From assembly GCA_010015655.1 (NCBI GenBank), contig ML976668.1:62001-126000 (forward strand): 64,000 bases of DNA, in the 5' to 3' direction. The notes under the pieces are model-generated. The model ran no database searches, was not told the origin of the DNA, and saw only the letters and a program-made list of their open reading frames with translations. This document shows, in pieces, positions 44,357 to 54,998 of this stretch (within the stretch, counting starts at the first letter, position 1; each line of letters opens with the position of its first letter). The translations under genes were made by a program, and so were the position numbers. The DNA is from Bimuria novae-zelandiae CBS 107.79 (lineage: Eukaryota; Ascomycota; Dothideomycetes; Pleosporales; Didymosphaeriaceae).

Positions 44357-46171
44357 TATAGGACTAGGCGTATATTCTAATAATATAAAATCTAGGTAAT
44401 TAGGGTGCTACGTATATAATTTTAACTACTCACCAGATTAGCTAATAGCTCGTGCGCCTTCTACCTAATCAGTTAAGCTTTACTTTAGTAGACTATTTGA
44501 AAACCTGTTCTTTTAATTAGCTATGCTTATAAGAAAATATTTAAAGGGCATTCCCTAATTTTTATATTTTACTTATTTAAGTTATAAGCTAGTATACTTA
44601 GAATTTTTTTAAAGACTATCTTAAAGTTAATTAGCTTACTTGTCGAAAGAATATTAATAGGCTTTATTACTTTTTTCTATATAATTACAAATTGTTTCTT
44701 TACTTAATACAAATAACTTTTATTAAATGTGACATTGTGCGTAAAAAGCACTAGTGCTTATATTTTATATATATTACAAGCTGTAGAGCCTACTAATTAC
44801 TAATATAGCTGTTTAGCCTTATTTTAAAGTAGTGCCTATAATAACTAGCCAATTAGTTCTTATTTAAAGAGTATACGTAATAGCTATACGCGTAATTACT
44901 ACTTTAATTTAGTTTTAAATTAGCTGAAATACTTCTTATACGCTTAGGCTAATATTGTTTAAAATACTAAGTAAAATGAAGATCTAGCACTTCATTTAGC
45001 CAGCATTTTTTTATGAATAGTAAAACTTATATTAATAAAATAAGTAGCTACTTTTATAACTTTAGGTTACAGCTTATTCGGCAAGTTTACAGTAAGATTT
45101 ATTTTTAATACTTATATAGGTTTTTCTTACCTAGCGCGTTTTATTGTATTATTAGGCTTATAGGTAAATAAGGGCGTTATTTTTACTTAAATATTACATT
45201 CCTTATGCTATGTTTTAAAGCGCTTTTTATATTTTAAAGTTCGCGTTACTATATTATTATGTTAAAAATTATAATAATCTTAAGCTTATAGTATATTTAA
45301 ATACGCTCAGTAAAACTCTCCTAAGTGTTAAAGATTTACATAGTAGACTTATTATATAAGTAAATCGTATGTAGCTTTCTACTATAGTTATACTTTGGAA
45401 TTATTACCTAGTGCCATCTAAGCCTTTCTAATAGATAGTTAAATAGATCTTAAGAGATTTCAAAGTAGGATCGTGGCAAGTACTCTTTTAGTCTTCTAAA
45501 CACTATTTTAGATATATATAAAATAGCGTAGTACTTGTATTATCTTTTTAAAATATTTTATATTCTTACGTTTCTTACTTTTTTTTAATAAGTGCTTCTA
45601 AAGTATCTTTCTTAAAGTGGCCTACTCTTTAGTACTAGACTTTTAGAGTATCTATTCTAAGGTACGCAACGTAGGAGCTAGTAATTTTATAATAAGTAAA
45701 AAGTATACTTTTAACTATAGTATAGTAGTTAGAAGCTTATATTTAATAAAAGTAAAGTTATACTCGCGATAAAGCGTAGCTAGCATAATACTATACTTAG
45801 GTGTTCTTATATAAAGCATATTCTTAAGACTAAGGTAGCAGACACCCTTCTCGCGTAAATAAGCTTTAGAAATAATATTTATGTAAAAGCCTTTTAGTAC
45901 TCTAACGTCTAAGAGCGTAAGATAAGCACGTATTTTACTTAATCTTTTAAAAAGTGCCTTAATTACTCTACTCCCTATTTTAAGTATTAAATATAACCCT
46001 ATACTAGCTTTAATTATTTTATATATTTTAAATCTTTTAAAGGTACCTGGCACGATTATTAACGCTTTATTTACTAAGTGTAGGGCTTTACTATTATTAA
46101 AAATAGTGCTTTTAGAGAGAAGATAAGTATTAAAATTTATAGTAGAATAAACCCTAAATACTTTCTCTAAG
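44357..46171 (-). pseudogene. Copia-D protease/gag-pre-integrase region
   Basis: 45715-46053 is open on the minus strand and has the block LLDVRVLKGFYINIISK then AYLREKGVCYLSLKN. This resembles the Copia segment between the protease and the integrase (LxDVLYVPGxxxNLIS-type). 44357-45700 is AT-rich relic with no readable domain. Confidence 0.5.
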
Positions 46172-46394
46172 TGTTGAATGGGCTCTTTTAGCTAGCTACT
46201 TATGGGATGCGCACTTAAGTAGCAAGAGTAAGTGTAGTGTACGGTGTGCACAGCGTACGGATGGTAGGGGTGGGCAATAACATCTGGTTCTTGCTTGTCT
46301 TCTTTGTCGTACGGACGAAAAGGAGAATATGTACATGTTCGCGCACGGCTGTTCGCGCACGTGCACGCGCATCCTTCTCGCGCGATAACTAGTA

Positions 46395-46833
46395 TGTTAG
46401 GATCTGAACATGTATGGAACGCGGAGGACCAACGGGCCTCAGTGGAAGTGACACTCGGCGGGGTCGCGTAACCGAGGTCACGTGATGTACCATCCTGCCA
46501 AGATTGTGGAAGGTGTACCATCCACGGACGGCGCGACCATCCATCGGAATCTAGGGACGGTAGAAAGAGAGATGGACGGTAAGGTTTACCCCTCTTATAT
46601 ATAAACCCACACGAATACCCTTAAGGCATTCGTGTTTAACCTGTTTATTAATCTATTGTTTGGATCTGAATAAGCAACCTTGTTAATTTGATTATGCTAT
46701 ACACACCTTTAATACTAACGCCCTAGTGACACGCGCAAGCTATTACTACCACTCTCTCTTATCCTACTAGTACTCCTGCCTAAGAACTAACCTTAGCCCC
46801 TTAGGGATTAGCTATCTCTTTGGGATCTTAATA
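46395..46833 (+). repeat. 5' LTR of Gypsy-E with TATA box
   Basis: 439 bp. TTATATATAAA lies at 46595-46605. About 30 bp downstream is GTGTTTAA (46632-46639), a plausible RNA start. Confidence 0.9.
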
Positions 46834-46845
46834 TCTTGAACACCC
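46834..46845 (+). other. Candidate primer-binding site of Gypsy-E
   Basis: TCTTGAACACCC follows the LTR and does not resemble a tRNA 3' end complement (no TGG start). TTGAACAC (46836-46843) can pair with GTGTTTAA in the LTR near the expected RNA start, eight pairs with one G-U. This would fit a Tf1-like self-primer, but it is an inference. Confidence 0.35.
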
Positions 46846-46880
46846 TTAATATAAATACTAATAGGACCCCTACCTCTTCT

Positions 46881-48340
46881 ATGGCTTCGGACAACCATGT
46901 CACCCCTATGGGGGATGGCAAGAACAAGGCACATAAACCTAACTTGTATAATAGTAATTATACCCTCCTCGATACATGGCTCTTATAGCTAGACCTCTAT
47001 TTCTTTAACTAGAACTAAGACCTTAAAGATAAAAAGAAGGTTATCTTTACTGCGACCTACATGCAAGGAAGCGCTAAAGAATAGATCTATCCTTACTTAG
47101 TTAAGTACTTAGACATGGACCACGATAATAAAAATAAGAAGTATATTAACAAGCATGCCAATGCAATCAACATTATTAAAGACTATAATAACTTTAAAAT
47201 ATGCCTTTAACAAATGTTTAGAATTGCTAACAAAACAGCTATTGCTAGACGAGTAATCTAAACAGTTCGCCAACACTAATTCGTAGCTAAATACACGATC
47301 GAGTTCCACAAGTACGCAGTGTAACTCGACTAGGAGGATAAATCTCTTAAGATAATATATAAATAAGGCCTTAAACGCAATGTGCGCGAAGAACTCCTAC
47401 GTAGTAGTGTAAAGATAGAGACCTTAGAAGAACTATACGAAGAGACTATCCGCATTAATAGGGAGTGGTTTGCTTTGCAAGAAGAGTTCCGTAGGAACCT
47501 AAGGAATGCTAGTTTCAGACGATAGGCACCTGTAGTTTACAGGGCGCCATTAAAAGCACCTCGTCGCCAGCAACGCAACTACTACGGACCCTAACCTATA
47601 GAAGATATCTAGTTTAATAACCTAGAAAAGGGAATAGGAAAGGCTATAGGCTTTTAAAAGCCTAACTAACGTATCTTAGATAGAACCCGACAATAGGGGA
47701 CCGAGACGCGTAAATGCTTTACATGTGGCAAACTGGGCCACATAGCCAGGAACTGCAGATCTAAGAATAAGATTATTAGGCAGCTAAACGTACTAATTAT
47801 TAATAAAAAAGAAACCACCGACGAAGAATGGCAGGTAATAGACGCTATTAAATAGATCGACATCCACGACGAAGAATTAGAGCGATTAGAATTACCTAAC
47901 TTACGACTCTACGAGGATGCACACGTAAGTTTAGACAAAAAAGGAAAGGAGAAGGAACTAATACCTCGACCTCCTACGCCTTACCCTAGCTAGAACAAAC
48001 TAGTTACTAGTAAGACAACAAACGTTTTCGACTTCTTAGAAAAACACTAACTAAGGGAAGGAGACTTTAGGTTTATAGCAATAGAACGATAAGACTACGC
48101 AGAAGCATTTTTTCATGCTTACTAACCTAATCTAGTTAGTAAAGCAGCACGAGAAATGGCCGACCACCACTACGCCCACGAAGACCCTAAGAAAAAGTAC
48201 CTAAACGAAAGCCCGAACTATAAACTATAGTACGACCTAGACCACCGCAATCCTACGCATAAGACTATACAATAGACCCTCTACAGAGAAGATTAATATA
48301 CTATTTATTACTAAGCTAAGGAATATAGCTACTTTCCCCG
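46881..48340 (+). pseudogene. Gypsy-E gag, RIP-damaged
   Basis: The start is ATG at 46881 (MASDNHVTPMGDGKNKAHKP). A capsid-like helical region follows, then a basic stretch (YRAPLKAPRRQQRNYYGP) and an intact CCHC zinc knuckle, KCFTCGKLGHIARNCRSKN (about 47706-47762). After it the frame continues acidic and runs into the pogo-3 insertion. The stops are TAG/TAA at positions suited to Trp or Gln. Confidence 0.8.
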
Positions 48341-48451
48341 AATATACTAAGCTCGGCTATATGCTTTTCGGCCACATATACTTCTCGGCCACCCCACCAC
48401 AACGCGTTACTCTATTTTTGACGCTCTATACTTCAACGCCACATACTCAAA

Positions 48452-49693
48452 ATGGATCCTCGTGAGGTTGCTTTTGCTAATGCTATCCGCGATCTTAATG
48501 CTGGTGTTTTTAAAAGCCAGCGACAAGCTGCTAAGGCGTACGGTGTTCCCCGATCATCACTTCAAGAGCGCATCAATGGCCGCCGACCTCACGCGATAGC
48601 TCATCACCAACAGCAGCGATTGACTCCAGAACAAGAGGCCTTTCTAGTAGATTGGATACTCGATGAGGACGCACGCGCACAGCCTCCCTCCCATCCTCGT
48701 GTACGAGAAATGGCCACCCGGCTCCTCCGCATGAACGGGGACTACGAGCCTCTTGGGCAACTATGGATACCCCATTTCATCGCCCGCAACCCACGCGTCG
48801 CATCTATAGTCGGCCGAACGATTGAGAGCGCACGAACTACAGCAGCCAACTACGACACTATAAAGGCCTTTCTTGTGCTTTTTGAGCGGACAAGAATAGA
48901 GCTAGGGATATAATACGAGGATATATGGAATATGGATGAGACAGGGTGCGCACTAGGGGTATGTACGAATGCCCAGGTGCTTGCAAGCTCTTTAAAGAAG
49001 AAAGCTTATATCAAATCTCCAGAGGATCGCGAGTGGGTGTCTATTATTAAGACCATCTCAGCCACCGGCGTCAAGCTTCAATGCCTAGTCATCTTCAAAG
49101 GCAAGCATCTGCAATCTACCTGGTTCCCAGCACAAGGCACACCAAATTGGCTCTACACAACGTCAGAGAACGGCTGGACGTCCAACTCGATCGGATATGA
49201 ATGGTTACAGCGTATTTTTATACCAAATACTTCACCATCCTCTGGCGGCTATCGTCTGCTTATTCTTGATGGCCATGGCTCGCACACACTAATTGACTTC
49301 ATGTGGCTCTGCAAGGTTAACAAGATCCACCTACTATACCTCCCAGCGCACGCCTTACACCTGCTACAGCCTCTAGATCTTGCTCCTTTCTCTGTACTTA
49401 AGACACGCTATCGTAATGAGATCCGAGCTCTCTCTGCACTCAATGACGCAGCCCTAATTAAGAAAGAGCGTTTTGTTGTATTATATAACAAGGCAAGGGA
49501 AGAAGCGCTATTAGAGCGTGTTATACGAGCTGGCTGGCGGGCTTTTGGACTCTGCCCATACAACCCAGGCCTTGTACTACTGTCATCCTAAGTAACTGGC
49601 CGACCAGTTACTCCTCCCGCAGCTTATCAAACATCAGATCGATTAGATCAAGTCTTTAACACCCCACGAAGCTCACAGGCCCTATATAAGGCT
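48452..49693 (+). pseudogene. Pogo-3 transposase, one or two nonsense codons
   Basis: Start MDPREVAFANAIRDL. Residues about 8-50 are a psq-type helix-turn-helix (SQRQAAKAYGVPRSSLQERI). About 57-118 are a CENP-B-type DNA-binding domain (LTPEQEAFLVDWIL, MATRLLRMNG, RTIESART). The DDE core has Asp162 (NMDETG), Asp273 (LLILDGHGSHT) and Asp309 (LLQPLDLAPFSVLKTRYRN), a DD35D spacing with all three acids present. AGWRAFGLCPYNP is the usual C-terminal block. TAA at 48911-48913 (after RIELGI) and at 49589-49591 would both come from CAA by one RIP-type change. The frame stays open beyond the second stop to the gap. One nonsense codon separates this copy from a full catalytic core. Confidence 0.85.
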
Positions 49694-49923
49694 NNNNNNN
49701 NNNNNNNNNNNNNNNNNNNNNNNNNNNNNNNNNNNNNNNNNNNNNNNNNNNNNNNNNNNNNNNNNNNNNNNNNNNNNNNNNNNNNNNNNNNNNNNNNNNN
49801 NNNNNNNNNNNNNNNNNNNNNNNNNNNNNNNNNNNNNNNNNNNNNNNNNNNNNNNNNNNNNNNNNNNNNNNNNNNNNNNNNNNNNNNNNNNNNNNNNNNN
49901 NNNNNNNNNNNNNNNNNNNNNNN
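49694..49923. other. Assembly gap (230 N)
   Basis: Run of N in the 3' part of pogo-3. Confidence 1.
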
Positions 49924-49928
49924 AAAAG

Positions 49929-49952
49929 GCAGCAGCAGCAGCAGCAGCAGCG
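49929..49952. repeat. (CAG)n microsatellite beside the gap
   Basis: About eight CAG triplets directly after the gap. The gap itself may be an unassembled triplet-rich stretch. Confidence 0.75.
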
Positions 49953-50089
49953 CTTACTCTTAAGTCTATGTGTACTAAGTGGCAAATATAATTGTTGTCG
50001 TTGAAAAATCGCGATTCAAAATAGTGTGGCTATCTTGGTTAGGGTGGCCGAGAAGTATACGTGGCCGAAAAGTATATGGCCGAGCTTAA

Positions 50090-53000
50090 CGATGCAGATA
50101 GGAGTGGTTTAACTACTCTATTGCCTATTATAACGTTTACCTCTAGAATAAGCGCGAAACGCGATACTTTCTACACCTTAACTAAGCGCTAAACTAAGTA
50201 ATGTTGCTACTAGTTAACAGAAAATGCGTATCTAACAAATGACAAACATGCTTACACCCCGACTGCGAGGAACACAAAGAGTAAAAAGGAAAGTATAGGT
50301 TTAATCGCATACTAAAAGGGACTACGACCCTCAGGATTAAAACGGTAACAAAGGAAGAAGATGGTGAAGCTCTTTTAGAAGAGGCCTAGTAGTAGCCTTA
50401 GGAGAAGAAGAAGGAAGGACACCTTAAGCCTATAAAGCTACCTATAGAAAAGATGTCTTTTTTAGACCTAGGCTCAGGCGGGAAAACGCCTTCAGAGAAC
50501 TAAATGCCATAAACAGTTAGGCATTAATTAAGCTACTAGTATAGCTTAAAGAAATATGAATAAAAGCCATGTTGGACTTAGGAGCACAGGAAAGTTATGT
50601 GTTAAGGAAAGCACTTAATAGAGCAGGACTCTATAAGCGCAAGAAGGCTATACCCTATGCTATCTATGTCGCGAATGGACAACTAATGCCTGGCAAAGCA
50701 ACGATTGAATACGAGGTCGAAACTACCCTTATAATCTATAGACACTAGGAATTAATTACCCTCGACATTATTAAGGAAGCTAATTACGACGTGATTTTAA
50801 GATTACCCTAGTTAAGGAAGCACAACCCTATAATTAACTAAGAAAAGAAAGAGCTATCCTTTAAGCGCTGTAATTGTGCATTGTAAGTAAAGCCTACGTA
50901 TTAATAGAGTATAATAGTAGATAAGAGAGCTATTAATAATATAGTCTCGCGACTAGAAGTTAATAAACACGAAACTAACTTGGCAGACGCTAGTAAGAAC
51001 TACTAGGTTATAAAGCGTAAGCACGAAGAGAACAGCACACCTCTTAATATCCTTAATAAATATAAAGAATAGAGTTATTTGTTTTAGGAAGAGAAAGGAG
51101 TAAATGCCCTTCCTAAGTATATACACCGAGACTATTACATTGTTCTCGAAGAAGGAAAAACGCCACCCTTTAGACTACTATACGGATAGAGCGCAAAGGA
51201 ACTCTAATAGACACGCAAATTCCTAAAGAAAGCCCTTAAAAGGTAATAGATACGTAAGTTAGAATTGCTAGCAGCATTACCCTTAATATTTATTATAAAA
51301 AAGGATAGAATACAACGTCCATGCATTGACTATAGAAGGCTAAATAATATGACGATTAAGAATAGATACCTACTACTAAATATATAAGAGTCTTGAGACA
51401 GGCTAGGACGAGCCAAGATATTCACATAATTCGACCTACGAGACGGATACTACCTTATACGAATAGCAGCAGGTGACGAGTGGAAGATAGCTTTTTAAAC
51501 TAGATATAGACTATTCGAGTACCAAGTTATGCCCTTTGGACTTACGAACGCACCAGCAACGTTCTAAGTAATAATTAATAACATACTAAGGAACTACCTT
51601 AATATATTTATAGTTGCCTACCTCGACGACATCCTGGTATTCTCTGAACAAGAGAAGGATTATGTATAACACGTATAAATAGTACTACGAGCGCTAGACA
51701 GCGCCAACTTATAATTAAAACTTAAGAAATATAGATTCTATATTATAGAATTAGAGTTTCTAGGACATGTTATTAATACCGAAGGTATCTAAGTAAGCCC
51801 TTCGAAGATTAAGGAAGTAAAAAAGTAGAAATTACCTACTAACCTTAAGGAAGTACGAGCCTTCCTTAGATTTACGGGATTTAATAGATAATTTATCACA
51901 GACTACTCTAGGATCACACTACCACTCACGAACCTTATAAAGAAAGACAAACCTTTCGATTAGACAAAAGAATGTAAATAAGCATTCTAAACACTACGAG
52001 AAGCATGCATTACGCTACCAGTCCTTATACACTTCTAGGATAACAAACCGTTACGTATTAAAATGGATGTAAGCGATCTAGCGGTTGGAGCATGCGCGAA
52101 GTAAGAAAAGAATGGCAAATAGCACCTAGTTATATACTACGCACACAAGTTTACACCAGAAGAATTACGGTATAAAGTATACGACAAAGAACTACTCGTA
52201 ATAGTAAAAGCTATTAAACACTAGAGGATCTACGCATACAGTTGCTTAGAACTTATAATCTTTATAGACTATAAGAACCTCACACGCTTCACAACCACGA
52301 AAGAACTAACCTAACGATAAGCAAGATGGTTAGAAACGCTGGGACAATATAAATTCAAAATTATATATACCCCAGGTAAGGAAAACGGACGAGCAGATGC
52401 TCTCAGCAGAATAAATAATAACAGAGAAAAAGTTAAAACCTACTCCGCAATACTAAAACAAAATCCCGACGGTTCTTTAGAACCCACGGCAGAACTTAAT
52501 TAACTCCTTATACTCACACGAGAAGTACCCAAGGAACAATAGATAGAGGTTATACAATAATACCACGACGACCCTGTATATAGACACCCTGGAATCAAAA
52601 AGACAATAGAACTAATCCAGAGAAACTATAGCTTTAAAGGAATTAAGGAATTAATAGTAACCTACATACGCAAATGCGCAGAATGCCAGCATAATAAACA
52701 CGCAATACATCTTAAGTACGGAGAGATACAAGCTATCCAGATACCCACAGCACCATAGGAAGACATCGTAATGGACTTTGTTATAGGATTGCCAAAGTTA
52801 AAAGACCCTACAAACGGAGTAAGCTACGACGCAATACTGGTAATTGTATATAGATTTACTAAGTATGTGGAACTACTACCATGTAAAAAGACAACAACAG
52901 CAACGGAACTAGCATTCCTTATCCTGGACCGACTTATACGACATCATGGCATTCCTAAGACAATTATCAGCGATAGAGACAAGCTCTTCACCTCGAACTA

Positions 53001-53850
53001 CTAGACAACAATCATGGCACTTATCGGAACAAAACGAAAGCTATTGACAGCTTATCACCCACAAACCGACGGACAAACAGAACGTACGAACCAGACAATC
53101 GAAACGTACCTACGCATCTACTGCAATAACCAGAAGAATAACTAGATTTCCTTATTACCTATGGCACAGTTGGCATACTACAACAAGATATTAGTAGCAA
53201 CAGGATTCACACTATTTTATGCAAACCACGAAAGACATCTACATCTCTTTAATTAAACACTTCCTACAACAATTAAGACAGAAAAAGCAATAAATATGGC
53301 AGAAACTATAAAGAAAACACATGCACAACTCCAAGAAAACCTCGATAAAGCTTAATAGCAAAGTATTTCCTATATAAACAAAAAAAAAAAAAAAAAAAAA
53401 ACGGCACCTTAGCTAAAGAAGGGGGACAAAGCATATCTGCTTATGAAAAATCTTTAAACCCAGAAGAAAAAGCATAAGAAACTAGATTATATCAAGGTCG
53501 GGCCATTTTTTATTATCAAATAAATATCACTAGTTAACTACTAATTGGAACTATCGCCAGACGCAAAGATACACCCAGTATTCTATGTAGACTAACTCGA
53601 ACCCGTAGACCCTAAAACACTAGTTAAAACAACCTTCTATCACCAGCTAGAGGAAGAAACCGAATTCGAAGTTAAGAAGATACTATAACACACGAATTAG
53701 CTACGAACATATCTAATTAAGTGGAAAGGATACCTACACTTAGAAAATATATAGGAACTAGAAGTAAACCTTAGAAACTATTGCTAATTATTAGCATAAT
53801 ACCATCGTCAGACCACAAGAAGGAATTAGGAACGATTAGAGGAGAACCTG
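50090..53850 (+). pseudogene. Gypsy-E pol: protease, RT, RNase H, integrase, chromodomain
   Basis: Plus-strand domains read through RIP stops. Protease: MLDLGAQESYVLRKAL (50569 on), with Leu where the DSGA Ser stands. [31 protein letters not shown] and the intact AYLDDILVFSE (about 51615-51645). RNase H: LRIKMDVSDLAVGA, GKENGRADALSR. Integrase: a HHCC finger (YHDDPVYRHPGI ... CAECQHNK, 52560-52690), an open core from 52771 (MDFVIGLPK; TIISDRDKLFTS) and [15 protein letters not shown]. The end (LIKWKGYLHLENI, about 53705-53755) is a chromodomain, which in chromoviruses steers integration to modified chromatin. A 22-A run interrupts the integrase C-terminus at 53380-53401. Confidence 0.85.
53380..53401. 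repeat. Poly-A run inside the integrase region
   Basis: Twenty-two A residues where basic codons would stand before APxLKKGDKAYL. A slippage product or assembly artefact; no duplication flanks it. Confidence 0.8.
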
Positions 53851-54388
53851 ACAAAAATTCGTTAAGAAGAAGATCTATTAATAGATTAGGAAGGGGATTA
53901 TTAGCCTGTAACTAGCCTAAATTAGCGAAGAAATTATTTCGGAATAGAGTATCTGCACTTAAACTCTTTGTCTCTTACACCTTATCCTAGGCGTCTAGCA
54001 ACTTCCTATCTTAACGCGCAAATAACCTCTTACAACTCTTAATCTCTAATAACTTACGCTTATAGCAAGTAAATTTTTATTAATTACGTAATACTTCTTC
54101 CTTAGCGCGAGCTAACGCTAATTATTTTTTACGTTCCTTATCCTCTACCTTCTCCTACTCCTTTTTAGGAACAAACAATTCGCATTCGCTCCTTACAGCA
54201 ATACAACTAGCATAACAACTAGATGCAGTATCTATAAAATAATAAATATTTAGCTTTTCGTAGCGACCGCAATAAAAAGGCATCTCCCTACTACTCTCTT
54301 TAACACGGCGAATACAATTACGTTGCTCTTAGGTTAAAGTCTTCTTGCGAGGCGCGCGCGCTTTATAGGGCTTAAGATCCTTAGGCAT
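53771..54388 (-). pseudogene. Antisense accessory reading frame of Gypsy-E
   Basis: On the strand opposite to pol, a single frame of 205 codons starts at ATG 54388, 132 bp inside the 3' LTR, and reads back toward pol, overlapping the chromodomain end. It has nine TAG/TAA codons, all where CAA, CAG or TGG could stand, and no other break. It begins MPKDLKPYKARAPRKK, has a Cys-rich part (MPFYCGRYEKLNIYYF, then SSCYASCIAVRSECELFVP), a charged coiled-coil-like part (EKVEDKERKK, LALARAKEEVLRN) and a tail with NPLPNLLIDLLLNEF. The order (Cys pairs, then a basic helix) recalls abundant fungal hypothetical proteins with a zinc-cluster-like motif. It is homologous to 58271-58669 in Gypsy-G. Function unknown. 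Confidence 0.65.
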
Positions 54389-54519
54389 AGTTAGGAAGGC
54401 ATTAAGACTAGAACACGAAAACAGCGACTCACGCGAGTATTTATATACAACGACCGTATCTACAGCCAGGGGGCGCGGAACGAGGATACTAAGGACGCTA
54501 TCTGAAAGAGGGGAGGTGA

Positions 54520-54958
54520 TGTTAGGATCTAAACATGTATGGAACGCGGAGGACTAACGGGCCTTAGTGGAAGTGACACTCGGCGGGGTCGCGTAACCGA
54601 GGTCACGTGATGTACCATCCTGCCAAGATTATGGAAGGTGTACCATCCACGGACGGCGCGACCATCCATCGGAATCTAGGGACGGTAGAAAGAGAGATAG
54701 ACGGTAAGGTTTACCCCTCTTATATATAAACCTACACAAATACCCTTAAGGCATTTATATTTAACCTGTTTATTAATCTATTATTTAGATCTAAATAAGT
54801 AACCTTGTTGATTTAATTATGCTATACACACTTTCGATACCAACGCCCTAGTAACACGCGCAAGCTATCACTACTACCCTCTCTCGTCCTACTAGTACTC
54901 CTGCCCGAGAACCAACCTTAGCCCCTTAGGGATTAGCTATCTCTTTGGGATCTTAATA
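54520..54958 (+). repeat. 3' LTR of Gypsy-E
   Basis: 439 bp. It differs from the 5' copy mainly by C/T and G/A changes, more of them AT-ward in this copy. Confidence 0.9.
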
Positions 54959-54998
54959 TAGTATTCCGACCGTAACGCTGCTGGGTACGGACACTAAG

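Larger units (their letters stand above)
31861..46171 (-). mobile_element. Degenerate Copia-D with nested LINE and two pogo copies (ends not defined)
   Basis: AT-rich RIP-altered DNA at 31861-32089, 38082-40182, 42045-42483 and 44355-46171 appears to belong to one Copia, minus strand. RT remains near 39580-39460 and the protease/gag-pre-integrase region lies at 46053-45715. I found no LTR pair for it, so its limits, and whether one or two copies are present, are uncertain. Gag would lie to the right, beyond the solo LTR at 46172, perhaps at 54999-56400. Confidence 0.5.
48350..50086 (+). mobile_element. Pogo-3 DNA transposon, nearly intact
   Basis: TIRs of about 46 bp (AGCTCGGC...CTTTTCGGCCAC...CTTCTCGGCCACC) with TA duplications at 48348-48349 and 50087-50088. 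The interior has normal GC and few RIP changes, so it is younger than Gypsy-E around it. It holds one transposase gene and an assembly gap near its 3' end. Confidence 0.92.
46395..54958 (+). mobile_element. Ty3/Gypsy chromovirus E, full length, split by pogo-3
   Basis: LTRs of 439 bp at 46395-46833 and 54520-54958 (TGTTAGGATCT...GGGATCTTAATA) are flanked by TAGTA (46390-46394, 54959-54963). A purine tract (AGAGGGGAGGTGA) precedes the 3' LTR. Order: gag with zinc knuckle, protease, RT, RNase H, integrase, chromodomain, which is the Gypsy order. An antisense frame lies between pol and the 3' LTR. The element is RIP-altered but its domains are easy to read. Confidence 0.93.
46172..54993 (+). mobile_element. 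Solo LTR F1, split by Gypsy-E
   Basis: Pieces 46172-46394 and 54964-54993 join to a 253-bp sequence, TGTTGAATGGG...GGTACGGACA. It is flanked by CTAAG at 46167-46171 and 54994-54998. The same ends occur on the solo LTR at 62211-62465. F1 has normal GC, unlike its surroundings, and several CGTACGGA motifs. Its full-length parent is not in the window. Confidence 0.75.

Noticed and set aside
46192..46521. 109-codon minus frame
   Set aside because: It spans the junction between solo LTR F1 and the Gypsy-E LTR, so it is a chance frame in unmutated LTR DNA.
52771..53004. Stand-alone integrase-like gene
   Set aside because: It is the least mutated piece of Gypsy-E pol, in frame with its neighbours through RIP stops.
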